A DNA stretch of 42,985 nt, taken from positions 1-42,985 of the forward strand of contig CAMHMZ010000020.1 in NCBI GenBank assembly GCA_946186375.1, read 5' to 3'. Positions 14,604-22,653 of this stretch are shown in pieces (the first letter of the stretch is position 1; every line of letters begins with the position of its first letter). The DNA is from an uncultured Clostridia bacterium (GTDB lineage: Bacteria; Bacillota; Clostridia; Oscillospirales; Oscillospiraceae). The position numbers and the translations under genes were made by a program. The notes beneath the pieces were generated by a model, which was not told the origin of the DNA, did not search any database, and worked only from the letters and a program-made list of their open reading frames with translations.

Positions 14604-14746
14604 TGATCAAATCGCCTGCGGCGCCTCCCGGAAAATTTGCGCCCTGATTTCGTCACTTTTTCTTGAAATACACAAAGTATTCCTGCAAAAAAGTGCCATC
14701 ATCAGAACACAAATTTTCTCGGGATCCGCTCTTGCCGATTTCATCA
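14604..14746. repeat. Second, unrelated palindromic element
   Basis: Its ends are imperfect inverted repeats: TGATCAAATCGCC...CCCGGAAAATTTG on the left and, read in reverse, TGATGAAATCGGC...CCCGAGAAAATTTG on the right. An inner inverted pair (CTGATTTCGTCACTTTTT against CTGATGATGGCACTTTTTT read in reverse) flanks a central ATACACAAAGTATT. The whole 143 bases could fold into one long hairpin. It abuts repeat copy C. Confidence 0.7.
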
Positions 14747-14815
14747 TCTTTTACCTCGCTATACTTCCGTTCCCTTTTCGGAAAACCGAAAAACTGAACT
14801 GCGGCCCGTAAGGGC

Positions 14816-14844
14816 TTGAACCTTTTGTCGCTTGGTGGTACAAT
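14816..14844 (+). promoter_or_regulatory. Promoter of rpiB
   Basis: TTGAAC (14816-14821), 17-bp spacer, TACAAT (14839-14844); the AGGAGG ribosome binding site follows at about 14875. Confidence 0.72.
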
Positions 14845-14888
14845 AAGCGGGAAACAGACTGAATACGACACAACAGGAGGAAACGATC

Positions 14889-15314
14889 ATGCTTGCTATC
14901 GGCAGCGATCACGGCGGCTTTGCTCTCAAACAGGAGGTCATGGCGCATCTTAAGGCCAGAGGCGTGGAATTCAAGGACTTCGGCACCTATACCGAGGCGT
15001 CCTGCGACTATCCCATCTACGCCAGGGCGGTCGCGCAGGCGGTCGCGTCCGGCGAATGCGAGCGCGGCATCCTCATCTGCGGCACCGGCATCGGCGTGTC
15101 CATCACGGCCAACAAGGTCCACGGCATCCGCGCGGCCCTCTGCGGCGACTGCTTCTCCGCCAAGGCCACGCGCGAGCATAACGACGCCAACGTCCTCTGC
15201 ATGGGCGCGCGCGTCGTCGGCGGCGGTCTCGCACTGCTGATCGTCGATACCTTCCTCGACACGGCCTTCTCCGGCGACGAGCGCCACGTTCGCCGCATCT
15301 CGCTGATCGAGTAA
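14889..15314 (+). CDS. rpiB: Ribose-5-phosphate isomerase B / RpiB-LacAB family isomerase
   Basis: This cytoplasmic isomerase interconverts ribose 5-phosphate and ribulose 5-phosphate in the pentose phosphate pathway. The 141-residue protein shows the family pattern MLAIGSDHGGFALKQ at the N terminus, DFGTYTEASCDYPIYA, the active-site CGTGIGVSITANK with its cysteine near residue 63, and the REHNDANVLCMGARV segment. LacA/LacB (galactose 6-phosphate) relatives share these motifs, so the substrate is not certain; the full RpiB motif set favours ribose. The AGGAGG is ideally placed. Confidence 0.9.
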   Translation: MLAIGSDHGGFALKQEVMAHLKARGVEFKDFGTYTEASCDYPIYARAVAQAVASGECERGILICGTGIGVSITANKVHGIRAALCGDCFSAKATREHNDANVLCMGARVVGGGLALLIVDTFLDTAFSGDERHVRRISLIE

Positions 15315-15332
15315 TACCCGGAGGGGATCTCT

Positions 15333-16466
15333 TTGGCAAGAAATTCGGAATTCTATAAGGGACAGAAAAAGCGCCGGAACCGTGTCCTGGTCCCGGCGGC
15401 TGTCGCGCTGGCGATCATCAGCTTCGCGGTGGTCCTGTTCTACGGCATCCAGAAATACGCCGTCATCACGCAGAACCGCGTCTCGGTGCGCCTGCCCTTC
15501 CTGACAGGCGAGGAGAGCCCGCTCTCCGCCTCCGACGACGAGACGGCGCTGGAGCTGGAGACGACGGACGTCTCCATCATCTACGACGCGCCGGACTACA
15601 GCTCGGTCGAGCAGAAGGTCAACGGACAGGTGCCGCCGCTGCGGGCGATCTTCATCGCCTCGGCGGACATCAGCCGCGACAAGATCGTCGAGTCCGCCGG
15701 GCGGCTCATCAAGGGCAACGCCCTTGTGCTGGAGATGAAGCCGGTCAGCGGCGCGCTCATCTGGGACTCCGCCGCTCCCGTCGCGCTCAGCTACGGCCTC
15801 TCGGGCGACCCGCTGCCGGAGGACGTCAGGGCCGCGCTCAGCGCGGTCAAGGAGCAGGGCGTGTATCTCGTCGCGCAGATCAGCGTCTGCCGGGACGAGC
15901 TCTTCGCCTCGCGCAGCACCATTGTGACGCTGCGCAACAAGGACACCGGCGGCAATTATACCGATGAGGGCGGTGCCTGGCTCGACGCCTACAGCATGGA
16001 GCTTCGCCGCTATACCGTGCAGCTCGTGGAGGAGCTCTACGCGATGGGCTTTGACGAGGTCGTGCTCGCCAACGTCCAGCATCCGATGCTGCCGGAGGGC
16101 GTCACGCTCAGCTATACCCGCGATATGTCCACGCCGCCGAGCGCCGTCAACGCCGTCTGCGGCTTTGCCGTCTCCGTGGCCGAGGAGCTCGCGGATCGGG
16201 ACGGCTACCTCTCCATCTACATCAACTCCGCCCCCTCGCTCGTGCGGGCGGACACGATCACGGGCCAGGACGCGCGGCTCTTCCTGAAGCTCTTCGACCG
16301 CGTCTATTACAACACGGACCGCTACGCTTATACCTTCAACCTAAACGACATCACGCCCGCCGTCACGGCCGGCAGCGCGACGGACCGCTTCGTGCCGGTC
16401 GTCATCAACTACCTGCCCGACAACAGCGAGCGCGTCTCCTGGGTCCTTATCGACCGCGAGGAGTAA
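15333..16466 (+). CDS. Membrane-anchored glycoside-hydrolase-like protein (DUF4015-like)
   Basis: The 377-residue protein has a positively charged N terminus (KGQKKRRNR) and one membrane segment at about 21-41, with the rest outside the cell. From about residue 100 it resembles the putative glycosidase family DUF4015: a VLEMKPVSGALIW strand, GVYLVAQISV, then WLDAYSMELRRYTVQLVEELYAMGFDEV. The family's usual DYIRFP-like strand is replaced by ANVQHP, so activity is uncertain. The start is TTG at 15333, chosen because GGAGGGG lies 7 bases upstream and no ATG is suitably placed. It follows rpiB by 18 bases, probably as one operon. Confidence 0.6.
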   Translation: MARNSEFYKGQKKRRNRVLVPAAVALAIISFAVVLFYGIQKYAVITQNRVSVRLPFLTGEESPLSASDDETALELETTDVSIIYDAPDYSSVEQKVNGQVPPLRAIFIASADISRDKIVESAGRLIKGNALVLEMKPVSGALIWDSAAPVALSYGLSGDPLPEDVRAALSAVKEQGVYLVAQISVCRDELFASRSTIVTLRNKDTGGNYTDEGGAWLDAYSMELRRYTVQLVEELYAMGFDEVVLANVQHPMLPEGVTLSYTRDMSTPPSAVNAVCGFAVSVAEELADRDGYLSIYINSAPSLVRADTITGQDARLFLKLFDRVYYNTDRYAYTFNLNDITPAVTAGSATDRFVPVVINYLPDNSERVSWVLIDREE

Positions 16467-16471
16467 AAACT

Positions 16472-16509
16472 GAGCAAAACCCCGAGCCATCCGCTCGGGG
16501 TTTTTGCTC
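16472..16509 (+). terminator. Terminator of the rpiB operon
   Basis: Stem CCCCGAGC / GCTCGGGG around CATCC, flanked by AAAA and TTTTT; the arms extend through GAGC / GCTC. Confidence 0.88.
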
Positions 16510-16560
16510 CGCTCGACAGGTTTACATAATGCATGCTGTGCGCTTTCGGGAAAGAAGGCC

Positions 16561-17106
16561 TCAGCTCCAGTCAAGGATCTCGCAGAAGACCGTCACACGC
16601 CCGTCGCTGATGAGCTCGGCCCGCTGCGGGACGAGTGCCTCGCTGAGCCAGACACAGACGCTCTGTCCGTCGTCGACTATGAGTTCCCAGACAGTCAGGC
16701 CGTCCTCCTCCCAGGCGCTCTCCAGATGCCCCTCGCGCAGCGCCTGCACAAGCCGCGCCGGAGCGCAGGCGGGGCTCAGCCCGTAGCGGTCGAGCGCGCC
16801 GGTGTCGAGAGTGATCGCGTCGTAGCCCAGCGCGCTCTCCGCGCCGTCGAGGTGCACGCTCACACCGCGGATCTCCTCGGGCTGCAGCACGGTCACGACC
16901 GAGCCGGGCGCGCTGTCCTCATAGCGCAGCGTAAAGGCGGCGCTGCGGTCGGGGTATTCGGCGCGCAGCGCCGCGGTAAAGCACAGATCGCTGCGCGCGG
17001 CGAGCGCCTCGGAAAAGGGCGCAAAGCGCGCGGCAGCGTCGTTTTGCCCGCAGCCGCCGAGCAGCAGACAGGGCAGAAGCAGCAACAGCAGAACCAGTCG
17101 TTTCAT
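16561..17106 (-). CDS. Putative lipoprotein of unknown function
   Basis: The 181-residue protein has a lipoprotein signal (MKRLVLLLLLLPCLLLGGC) with lipidated Cys near residue 19. The remainder is compact and beta-rich (alternating patterns such as AAFTLRYEDSAPGSVVTVL and GVSVHLDGAESALGYDAITLD), reminiscent of LolA/LppX-type lipoprotein folds, but no family can be named. GAGGTG lies 5 bases before the second of two adjacent ATGs, so the start is taken at 17106, not 17109. It is transcribed towards the rpiB terminator and away from the MATE gene; a promoter is not clear. Confidence 0.7.
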   Translation of the reverse strand: MKRLVLLLLLLPCLLLGGCGQNDAAARFAPFSEALAARSDLCFTAALRAEYPDRSAAFTLRYEDSAPGSVVTVLQPEEIRGVSVHLDGAESALGYDAITLDTGALDRYGLSPACAPARLVQALREGHLESAWEEDGLTVWELIVDDGQSVCVWLSEALVPQRAELISDGRVTVFCEILDWS

Positions 17107-17165
17107 CATTTCACCTCGTCCCATCCTATGCCCGGCCAGAACGTCCTATGCGCCGCGAAAAGCCG

Positions 17166-17194
17166 TTGACGCAGGACGAAAAACATCGTATACT
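17166..17194 (+). promoter_or_regulatory. Promoter of the MATE-PfkB operon
   Basis: TTGACG (17166-17171), 17-bp spacer, TATACT (17189-17194); GGAGG-type ribosome binding site at about 17218. Confidence 0.78.
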
Positions 17195-17232
17195 TTCAGA
17201 AGAACATGGAAAAAAGCGGAGGATAAGGAAAG

Positions 17233-18591
17233 ATGCATGCAAACAGCGCCAACAACCGTATGACGGAGGGGCCGATCGCCTCTCAGCTGGTGCGTTTCGC
17301 GCTGCCGCTTTTCATCGGCAACCTCTTCCAGCAGCTCTATAACACCGCCGACGCCCTCATTGTCGGCAACCTCATCGGCAGCGAGGCCCTCGCGGCTGTC
17401 AGCGCGACGGGGACGCTCGTGTTCCTCCTGGTCAGCTTCTTCGGCGGCATCGCCGCGGGCGCCGGCGTCGTCATCGCGCGCTATTTCGGCGCGCGCGAGC
17501 CGGGCAAGGTGCAGAGCGCGATCCACACGGTGCTGGCCTTCGACCTGACGACCGGCCTCATCCTCACGCTGCTGGGCACGACGCTCACGCCCTGGCTCCT
17601 GCGCCTGATGGGCACGCCCGCGGATGTGATGGCCCGCTCTGTCCTCTATATCCGCATCTTCTTTGCCGGAAGCCTCGGCCTCGTCCTCTACAACAGCTGC
17701 CGCGGCATCATGCAGGCGCTCGGCGACAGCGCGCATCCGCTGTATTATCTCATCTTTTCCTCCATGACGAATGTTGTGCTGGACGTCCTGTTCATCGCGG
17801 TCTTCCACATGGACGTCGACGGCGCGGCCCTCGCGACGATCCTCTCGCAGTTTCTCAGCGTGATCCTCTGCCTGCGCCGCCTCATGCGCGGGGACGAGGA
17901 GACGCGCGTGCGCCTGCGCAAGATCGGCTACGATTGGGAGATGATCAAGCTCATCGTGCGCTACGGCCTGCCCTCCGGGCTGCAGAATTCCGTCATCGCG
18001 CTGGCAAACGTCGTCGTACAGGCCAACATCAACGCCTTCGGCACCATGGCCGTCGCCGGCAACGGCGCCTACGCCAAGATCGAGGGCTTCGCCTTTCTGC
18101 CCATCACGGCCTTTACGATCGCGCTGACGACCTTCGTGGGACAGAACCTCGGCGCGCGGGAATTCGAGCGGGCCAAAAAGGGCGCGCGCTTCGGCGTCGG
18201 CAGCGCCATCGTGCTGGCCGAGCTCATCGGCGTGCTGATCTATCTTGGCGCGCCCTGGCTCATCCGGGCCTTCACGCCCGAGCCGGAGGCGATCGCCTAC
18301 GGCGTCATGAAGGCGCGCACCTGTGCGCTCTTCTACTGTCTGCTTGCGGCCAGCCACGGGCTTTCCTCCGTGCTGCGCGGCGCGGGCAAGGCGGTCATCC
18401 CCATGATCTCCATGCTGAGCTTCTGGTGCGTCGTGCGCGTGACGATCCTGCATTTTGCCGTGCCGGTGTATCAGAGCATCGCGGTGGTCAACTGGGTCTA
18501 TCCCATCACCTGGGCACTGAGCACGGTCTTCCTGTTCGTGTATTACGTCAGGGCCGACTGGCTGCACAGCTTTGAGAGAGAAAAAACCTGA
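17233..18591 (+). CDS. MATE family efflux transporter
   Basis: The 452-residue integral membrane protein has about 12 predicted membrane segments in two homologous halves. The MATE signature appears early (RFALPLFIGNLFQQLYNTADALIVG) and again in the second half (LPSGLQNSVIALANVVVQANINAFG). MATE proteins export drugs or metabolites in exchange for sodium ions or protons; the substrate is unknown. The ATG follows GGAGGATAAGGAAAG. The PfkB kinase starts 17 bases after its stop, so the two genes are co-transcribed. Confidence 0.92.
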   Translation: MHANSANNRMTEGPIASQLVRFALPLFIGNLFQQLYNTADALIVGNLIGSEALAAVSATGTLVFLLVSFFGGIAAGAGVVIARYFGAREPGKVQSAIHTVLAFDLTTGLILTLLGTTLTPWLLRLMGTPADVMARSVLYIRIFFAGSLGLVLYNSCRGIMQALGDSAHPLYYLIFSSMTNVVLDVLFIAVFHMDVDGAALATILSQFLSVILCLRRLMRGDEETRVRLRKIGYDWEMIKLIVRYGLPSGLQNSVIALANVVVQANINAFGTMAVAGNGAYAKIEGFAFLPITAFTIALTTFVGQNLGAREFERAKKGARFGVGSAIVLAELIGVLIYLGAPWLIRAFTPEPEAIAYGVMKARTCALFYCLLAASHGLSSVLRGAGKAVIPMISMLSFWCVVRVTILHFAVPVYQSIAVVNWVYPITWALSTVFLFVYYVRADWLHSFEREKT

Positions 18592-18608
18592 AGCGGGAGG
18601 GAGAAGCT

Positions 18609-19538
18609 ATGGCGATCGTAGTCATCGGTGCGGTATTTGTGGACATCAAGGGCTTTCCCGAGGACGTGTACAGTCCCACTGGCCGCAACGCGGGCCGGGT
18701 GGAGACGGTGCACGGCGGCGTGGGGCGCAATGTCGCGGAGGACATCGCCAATGTCGAGCTGCGCCCCCGCTTCGTCAGCATGGTGGACGACACCGGCTCC
18801 GGCGAGGAGGTCCTGCGCAAGCTGAGAAAGCACAAGGTCAACACGGACTATGTGCTCTCCGCGCCCGACGGGATGGGCGTATGGCTGGCCGTCTTCGACA
18901 ACACCGGGGATCTGGCCGGCTCCATCTCCAAGCGCCCGGACCTGAGCCCGCTGATCGCCCTTTTGGACGAGAAAGGGGACGAGATCTTCCGCGACGCCGA
19001 CAGCATCGTGGTCGAGATCGACATGGACAAGGAGATCATCAAGCGCGTCCTCTTCTATGCCAAAAAGTACGGGAAGAAAGTGTACGCCGTCGTGTCCAAC
19101 ATGGTCATCGCCTCCCAGCGGCGCGACTTTCTGCAGAGCATCGACTGCTTTGTCTGCAACCTGCAGGAGGCCGGTATCCTCTTTGTCGACGATTTCAGCG
19201 ACAAGGCGCCGGAGGAGCTGTGCGACATCCTGGCCGAGAAGGTCTCCAACGCGGAGATCCCCTCCATGGTGGTCACGATGGGCAGCCGCGGCGCGGTTTA
19301 TGCCGACAAGCACGGCGAGCGGGGCTATTTCCCGCCCGAGAGCGTGAAGGTGCGCGACACGAGCGGCGCGGGCGACGCCTTCTGCGCGGGCGTGGCCGTG
19401 GGTCTGACCTACGGCAAAACGATCCGCGAGGCCGTGGCGATCGGCACGCATCTGGCCGCCTCCGTTATCACCGTGTCCGAGAGCACCTGCCCGCGCTTCC
19501 TGCCGAAGGAGCTCGGCCTCGATATTGAGGTAGAGTGA
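18609..19538 (+). CDS. PfkB family carbohydrate/nucleoside kinase
   Basis: The 309-residue cytoplasmic kinase has the PfkB N-terminal pattern (VVIGAVFVDIKGFPEDVY then GGVGRNVAEDIANV near 38-51) and the C-terminal anion-hole signature DTSGAGDAFCAGVAVGL with its catalytic Asp near 257. The PfkB family includes ribokinase, fructokinase, adenosine and pseudouridine kinases; the substrate cannot be decided here. GGGAGGG lies 5-10 bases ahead of the start. It is the second gene of the MATE operon. Confidence 0.88.
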   Translation: MAIVVIGAVFVDIKGFPEDVYSPTGRNAGRVETVHGGVGRNVAEDIANVELRPRFVSMVDDTGSGEEVLRKLRKHKVNTDYVLSAPDGMGVWLAVFDNTGDLAGSISKRPDLSPLIALLDEKGDEIFRDADSIVVEIDMDKEIIKRVLFYAKKYGKKVYAVVSNMVIASQRRDFLQSIDCFVCNLQEAGILFVDDFSDKAPEELCDILAEKVSNAEIPSMVVTMGSRGAVYADKHGERGYFPPESVKVRDTSGAGDAFCAGVAVGLTYGKTIREAVAIGTHLAASVITVSESTCPRFLPKELGLDIEVE

Positions 19539-19544
19539 AGGAAA

Positions 19545-19578
19545 AGGGGATGTGAAAAAAGTCTTTTTCACATCCCCT
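19545..19578 (+). terminator. Terminator of the MATE-PfkB operon
   Basis: AGGGGATGTGAAAAA, short tip AGTC, TTTTTCACATCCCCT; a 15-bp perfect stem whose T-tract lies inside the 3' arm. Confidence 0.75.
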
Positions 19579-19579
19579 G

Positions 19580-19628
19580 AGTTTTCAGAAGTCAGTTTTC
19601 AGTTTTCAGAGAAGAAGACGAAAACTGA
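19580..19628. repeat. Short relative of the intergenic repeat arms, copy D
   Basis: AGTTTTCAGAAGTCAGTTTTCAGTTTTCAG-type units followed by GAAGACGAAAACTGA. It has neither the GTAGGGGC core nor the longer arms. It lies between the convergent pfkB and amylase terminators; the rest of 19629-19738 holds nothing recognised. Confidence 0.6.
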
Positions 19629-19738
19629 CCAAACAATTCCACCCTGCATAAGAAGGGCGAAGCGATACGATCGACGATCGATTTCAGTCTGACGCTTTTC
19701 TCATAGTAGCAATACAAATTCCAGATTTCTGTCTGAAA

Positions 19739-19779
19739 GCAGGGGCTGTGAAAAAACGAAGTTTTTTCACAGCCCCTGC
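19739..19779 (-). terminator. Terminator of the amylase gene
   Basis: GCAGGGGCTGTGAAAAAA, tip CGAAG, then TTTTTTCACAGCCCCTGC; the 18-bp perfect stem lies 5 bases past the amylase stop on the minus strand. Confidence 0.8.
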
Positions 19780-19784
19780 TTCTT

Positions 19785-21467
19785 TCAGCGCAGCACCACG
19801 CTGGTCTGGCCGTCGATGCTCAGGGTCGTGCCCTCGAGCGCCGCGCCGCCCATGCCGATCACAGCGCGAAGCTCGCTCACGCTCAGCCCGGCCTGCGCCA
19901 GGTCGACCGTGACGGCGCTGAGACTGGTGTTGTGCAGGACGCAGACGCTGCCGCCCTCCCATTCGGAGGTGAAGCCGCCCAGCTTGAGTCCCTCGAAGCT
20001 CACGGCGCGGTATTCGCCGCGGGCGATCTCGGGATTGGCGCGGCGGATCATCAGCAGGGTCTTGTAATAGTTATACAGGCTGTCGCCCCTGCCGCGCTGC
20101 ACGGCCGCGGTCTGATCGGTCTGCTTGGAGGCCTCGTAGCTCGTCCCGATCGGATCCCTTACCGTGTCGCCGTCGCCCCAGAGCATCGCCAGCCGCCGGT
20201 TGGCGTCGGTGTTCGCTCCGCCGCGCGAGCCGCGCATGCCCAGCTCCTCCCCATAGTAGATGAAGGGAGAGCCCGGGCCGAGCAGATAGAGGTTGGCCGC
20301 CATCTGCATCTGGCCGCTGCCCACGGTGAGATAGCCCGCGGCACGGTCGGTGTCGTGGTTGGCGATGAAGGGAAGGATCATCGCGTCGGCGCGCAGCGCC
20401 TTCACGCGCTGCAGATAGCTCTCCACGTAGGCGGCGTAGCGGCCCGCGTCGCCGGCCTTGGCCGTCTCCGCGATCAGACCGCCGGACTGCGAGACGGTGA
20501 AATCGAAGCAGTTGAGAGCGGGGTAGTAGAGATCGGTGATCCCGTCGGCGTCCCAGACCTCCGCCACGGTATAAAGCTCCGGCTTGACGGCGCGCAGCTC
20601 ATCCAGATACCACTGCCAGAAGCTCACGCTGTCGGGGTGATCGCCGTAATAGACGTATTTGGCCGCGTCGAAGCGGAAGCCGTCGACCCCCTTGTCCAGA
20701 TAGAACTTCGCCAGCTCCAGCAGGGTCTCGCGCACGAGCTCGTTGTCGAAGTTGAGCTCCGGCATATCGCCCGAGAAGTTGCACTCATACAGCTCGTCCG
20801 AGCCCGCGATCGGGGAAAAGCTCCGGCCGGAGGGACGGTTATCCTTCGTGCACCAGGTGTAAAAGTCATAGTAGGGGTCCGCCGCATCCCCCTTCTGATG
20901 GGCCAGCTTGAACTTGGAGAACCAGAGGTTCTGCGATCCGGTGTGATTGATCGGCAGATCGAGGATCAGCTTCACGCCGCGCTCGTGGCAGAGCGCACAC
21001 AGCTCCTCCAGATCCTCCATCGAGCCGAAGGCGGGATCGATCGTGTAGTAGTCCGTCACGTCGTATTTGTGATAGGAGGGGGAGAGGAAGATCGGCGTCA
21101 GCCAAAGGCCTTCCACGCCGAGACTCAGCCCGGAGTCGGGCTCGCCGTCGTTGAGGTAGTCCATGCGCTCTATGATGCCGCGCAGATCGCCGGTGCCGTC
21201 CCCGTCGGAGTCGGAGAAGGAGCCGACGAAGATCTCATAGAACACGCGTGCGTTGTCGTCGGGCTGCGGCGCGCTCTCCAGCCCCTCGAGCCGGACGATC
21301 GCCTCGCCGCTTTCGCTGAGCGGGAAGCGGCCGGTGCTGTCGAGCGGGGCGGCCGTGCTCTCCGAAGCGGGCTCGGCAGCCGGTGAGGCGGGCACATTCC
21401 CGCAGCCGGACAGGGAGATCGTCAGAAGCAGAGCGGCGCAGAGCAGAAGAGAGCTCATTTTTTTCAT
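19785..21467 (-). CDS. Alpha-amylase family (GH13) lipoprotein
   Basis: This cell-surface glycoside hydrolase is predicted to cut alpha-1,4-glucans into maltodextrins. The protein is about 560 residues with a lipobox (LLLTISLSGC). The GH13 regions are intact: ILDLPINHTG (region I), GFRFDAAKY with nucleophile Asp near residue 267, VAEVWD with acid/base Glu near 303, and ANHDTDR with Asp near 372. A small C-terminal beta domain follows. Start: ATG at 21467 preceded by GTGAGG; an upstream in-frame GTG at 21476 is possible. It faces away from the GH53-malEFG genes but likely supplies substrate for that importer. Confidence 0.92.
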   Translation of the reverse strand: MKKMSSLLLCAALLLTISLSGCGNVPASPAAEPASESTAAPLDSTGRFPLSESGEAIVRLEGLESAPQPDDNARVFYEIFVGSFSDSDGDGTGDLRGIIERMDYLNDGEPDSGLSLGVEGLWLTPIFLSPSYHKYDVTDYYTIDPAFGSMEDLEELCALCHERGVKLILDLPINHTGSQNLWFSKFKLAHQKGDAADPYYDFYTWCTKDNRPSGRSFSPIAGSDELYECNFSGDMPELNFDNELVRETLLELAKFYLDKGVDGFRFDAAKYVYYGDHPDSVSFWQWYLDELRAVKPELYTVAEVWDADGITDLYYPALNCFDFTVSQSGGLIAETAKAGDAGRYAAYVESYLQRVKALRADAMILPFIANHDTDRAAGYLTVGSGQMQMAANLYLLGPGSPFIYYGEELGMRGSRGGANTDANRRLAMLWGDGDTVRDPIGTSYEASKQTDQTAAVQRGRGDSLYNYYKTLLMIRRANPEIARGEYRAVSFEGLKLGGFTSEWEGGSVCVLHNTSLSAVTVDLAQAGLSVSELRAVIGMGGAALEGTTLSIDGQTSVVLR

Positions 21468-21490
21468 CAGCCTCACGTCCTTTCCGTTAG

Positions 21491-21527
21491 GTACTTAAAT
21501 AGTACAAAATGCGGAGAAGCTTGTCAA
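21491..21527 (-). promoter_or_regulatory. Promoter of the amylase gene with palindrome over the -10 box
   Basis: On the minus strand TTGACA (21527-21522), 17-bp spacer, TACTAT (21504-21499). The -10 box lies in the inverted repeat GTACT-taaat-AGTAC (read on the plus strand, 21491-21505), which could be an operator. Confidence 0.72.
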
Positions 21528-21562
21528 GCGCTCCCCGGCGGAAAAAAAGCGCGCGCCGGGCA

Positions 21563-21591
21563 TTGCGCGGCGCGGCGAAACTTGCTATAAT
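21563..21591 (+). promoter_or_regulatory. Promoter of the 21598 gene, predicting a leaderless mRNA
   Basis: TTGCGC (21563-21568), 17-bp spacer, TATAAT (21586-21591). Six bases separate the -10 box from the ATG at 21598, so transcription should begin at about the A of the start codon. Confidence 0.72.
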
Positions 21592-21597
21592 CTGCCT

Positions 21598-22083
21598 ATG
21601 GACGTAAGAACGGAGCTGTTCCCGGACGCCGAGCTGCGGCGTCTGGGAAAAAAGAAAAAACACGCGGAAGCCGCGGCAGCCCTGATCGGGGGGCTGGCGC
21701 TGCTTTGCTGCGTCCTGCTGTGCGTCTTTACGCGCACGGTAAACGCCGAGCGTATGGAGCTGAGTGCGATCGGCGTCTCCATCCTCGGCGGCTGGACAGT
21801 GATGAGCCTGCTGTTTTTCCCGGCAAGCTCCTCGCGGCACGAGCTGCGGCACGCACAGATGCTGCGCGGCGGGCCGGAGGAGACGGTCTGCGGCACGGGC
21901 GTGTATGAGCCCGGCGCGCTGCAGATCCGCGGGAGCATCCGCTTCCGCACGCTGCGCCTGCGCACGGCGGAGGGAGAAAAGCGCGTCAAGGTCTGCGCTT
22001 CGCGCGCCGCTGCGCTCCCAGAGGGGCGCGCGCTGCGCGTGTACACGGTCAACGGCTATGCCGCCGCCTTTGAAGAGCTATGA
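21598..22083 (+). CDS. Two-pass membrane protein of unknown function
   Basis: The 161-residue protein is not recognised. It has a basic stretch (RRLGKKKKHAEA) before a first membrane segment near 27-45, a second near 54-76, and a C-terminal soluble beta-rich domain of about 80 residues (ETVCGTGVYEPGALQIRG then TLRLRTAEGEKRVKVCAS) that may face the cytoplasm or cell exterior. No Shine-Dalgarno sequence precedes the ATG, which lies 6 bases after a perfect -10 box. The stop overlaps the next start as ATGA, so the two proteins are translationally coupled and probably work together. Confidence 0.7.
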   Translation: MDVRTELFPDAELRRLGKKKKHAEAAAALIGGLALLCCVLLCVFTRTVNAERMELSAIGVSILGGWTVMSLLFFPASSSRHELRHAQMLRGGPEETVCGTGVYEPGALQIRGSIRFRTLRLRTAEGEKRVKVCASRAAALPEGRALRVYTVNGYAAAFEEL

Positions 22084-22595
22084 GAGTTTTGAGAGCGATC
22101 TGGGCCAAGCTGCCCGCCTATGTGCTGTGGGCCCTCCTGTCGGCGATCCTCTGGGGCTGGATCTTCGGGCTTGTCACCGATGCGCCCGCGGAGAAAAAGG
22201 TCGTCGTCTATATCGACGCGCCCGGCTGCCGGGATACTGCGCTTGACGTGGAGCTGGAAAAGAGCATGCCGGAGGGGATCCGGCAGATCCGTGTCCATCT
22301 CTTCAGCTATGTGATGTTCGACGAGGCGCAGCTTGTCAACGCCGACCTCTACGTGGTCCCGGCATCGGCCTGCGCCGGCTACGTGGACTCCTTCCGGGCG
22401 CTGGAGAGCGCGGCGGGGGAGGGCTGCTGGGAATATGAGGGCCGGGCCTACGGGCTGCCGGTCGGCGGCGCGGCCTCGGCCTGGGTGGACTACGATCCCG
22501 GAGAGGAGTATTATCTCTTCTTCGGCGTCAATTCCGCCCACGCCGAAGACGGCGCGGCGCAGGCTGTGGCCGAGAGCTTCCTGCGCCTGCCCTGA
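22080..22595 (+). CDS. Membrane-anchored protein resembling a short solute-binding protein
   Basis: The 171-residue protein has one membrane segment near 12-33 and an external domain of about 135 residues. The middle (FDEAQLVNADLYVVPASACAGYVDSF, then YGLPVGGAASAWVDY) resembles the hinge region of extracellular solute-binding proteins, where a D-x-Y-V-x-P loop is followed by a G-x-P-x-G strand, but the two full lobes are missing. This likeness is weak. It starts on the ATGA overlap with the preceding gene and ends inside the AGTTTTCAG-type repeat edge. Its position beside GH53 and MalE genes hints at a link with sugar uptake, without proof. Confidence 0.62.
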   Translation: MRVLRAIWAKLPAYVLWALLSAILWGWIFGLVTDAPAEKKVVVYIDAPGCRDTALDVELEKSMPEGIRQIRVHLFSYVMFDEAQLVNADLYVVPASACAGYVDSFRALESAAGEGCWEYEGRAYGLPVGGAASAWVDYDPGEEYYLFFGVNSAHAEDGAAQAVAESFLRLP

Positions 22596-22622
22596 GTCAG
22601 TTTTCAGAATTCGTTTTTCAGA
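22596..22622. repeat. Short relative of the intergenic repeat arms
   Basis: GTCAGTTTTCAGAATTCG followed by TTTTTCAGAT directly after the stop of the 22080 gene. No core is present. Confidence 0.5.
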
Positions 22623-22653
22623 TTTATGAGTTGAGATAAAGGAGAAAACACGC

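Noticed and set aside
14340-14746. Possible CRISPR array or tRNA/sRNA gene in the large gap
   Set aside because: Repeats are inverted and irregularly spaced, with no equal-length spacers, and no cloverleaf was found.
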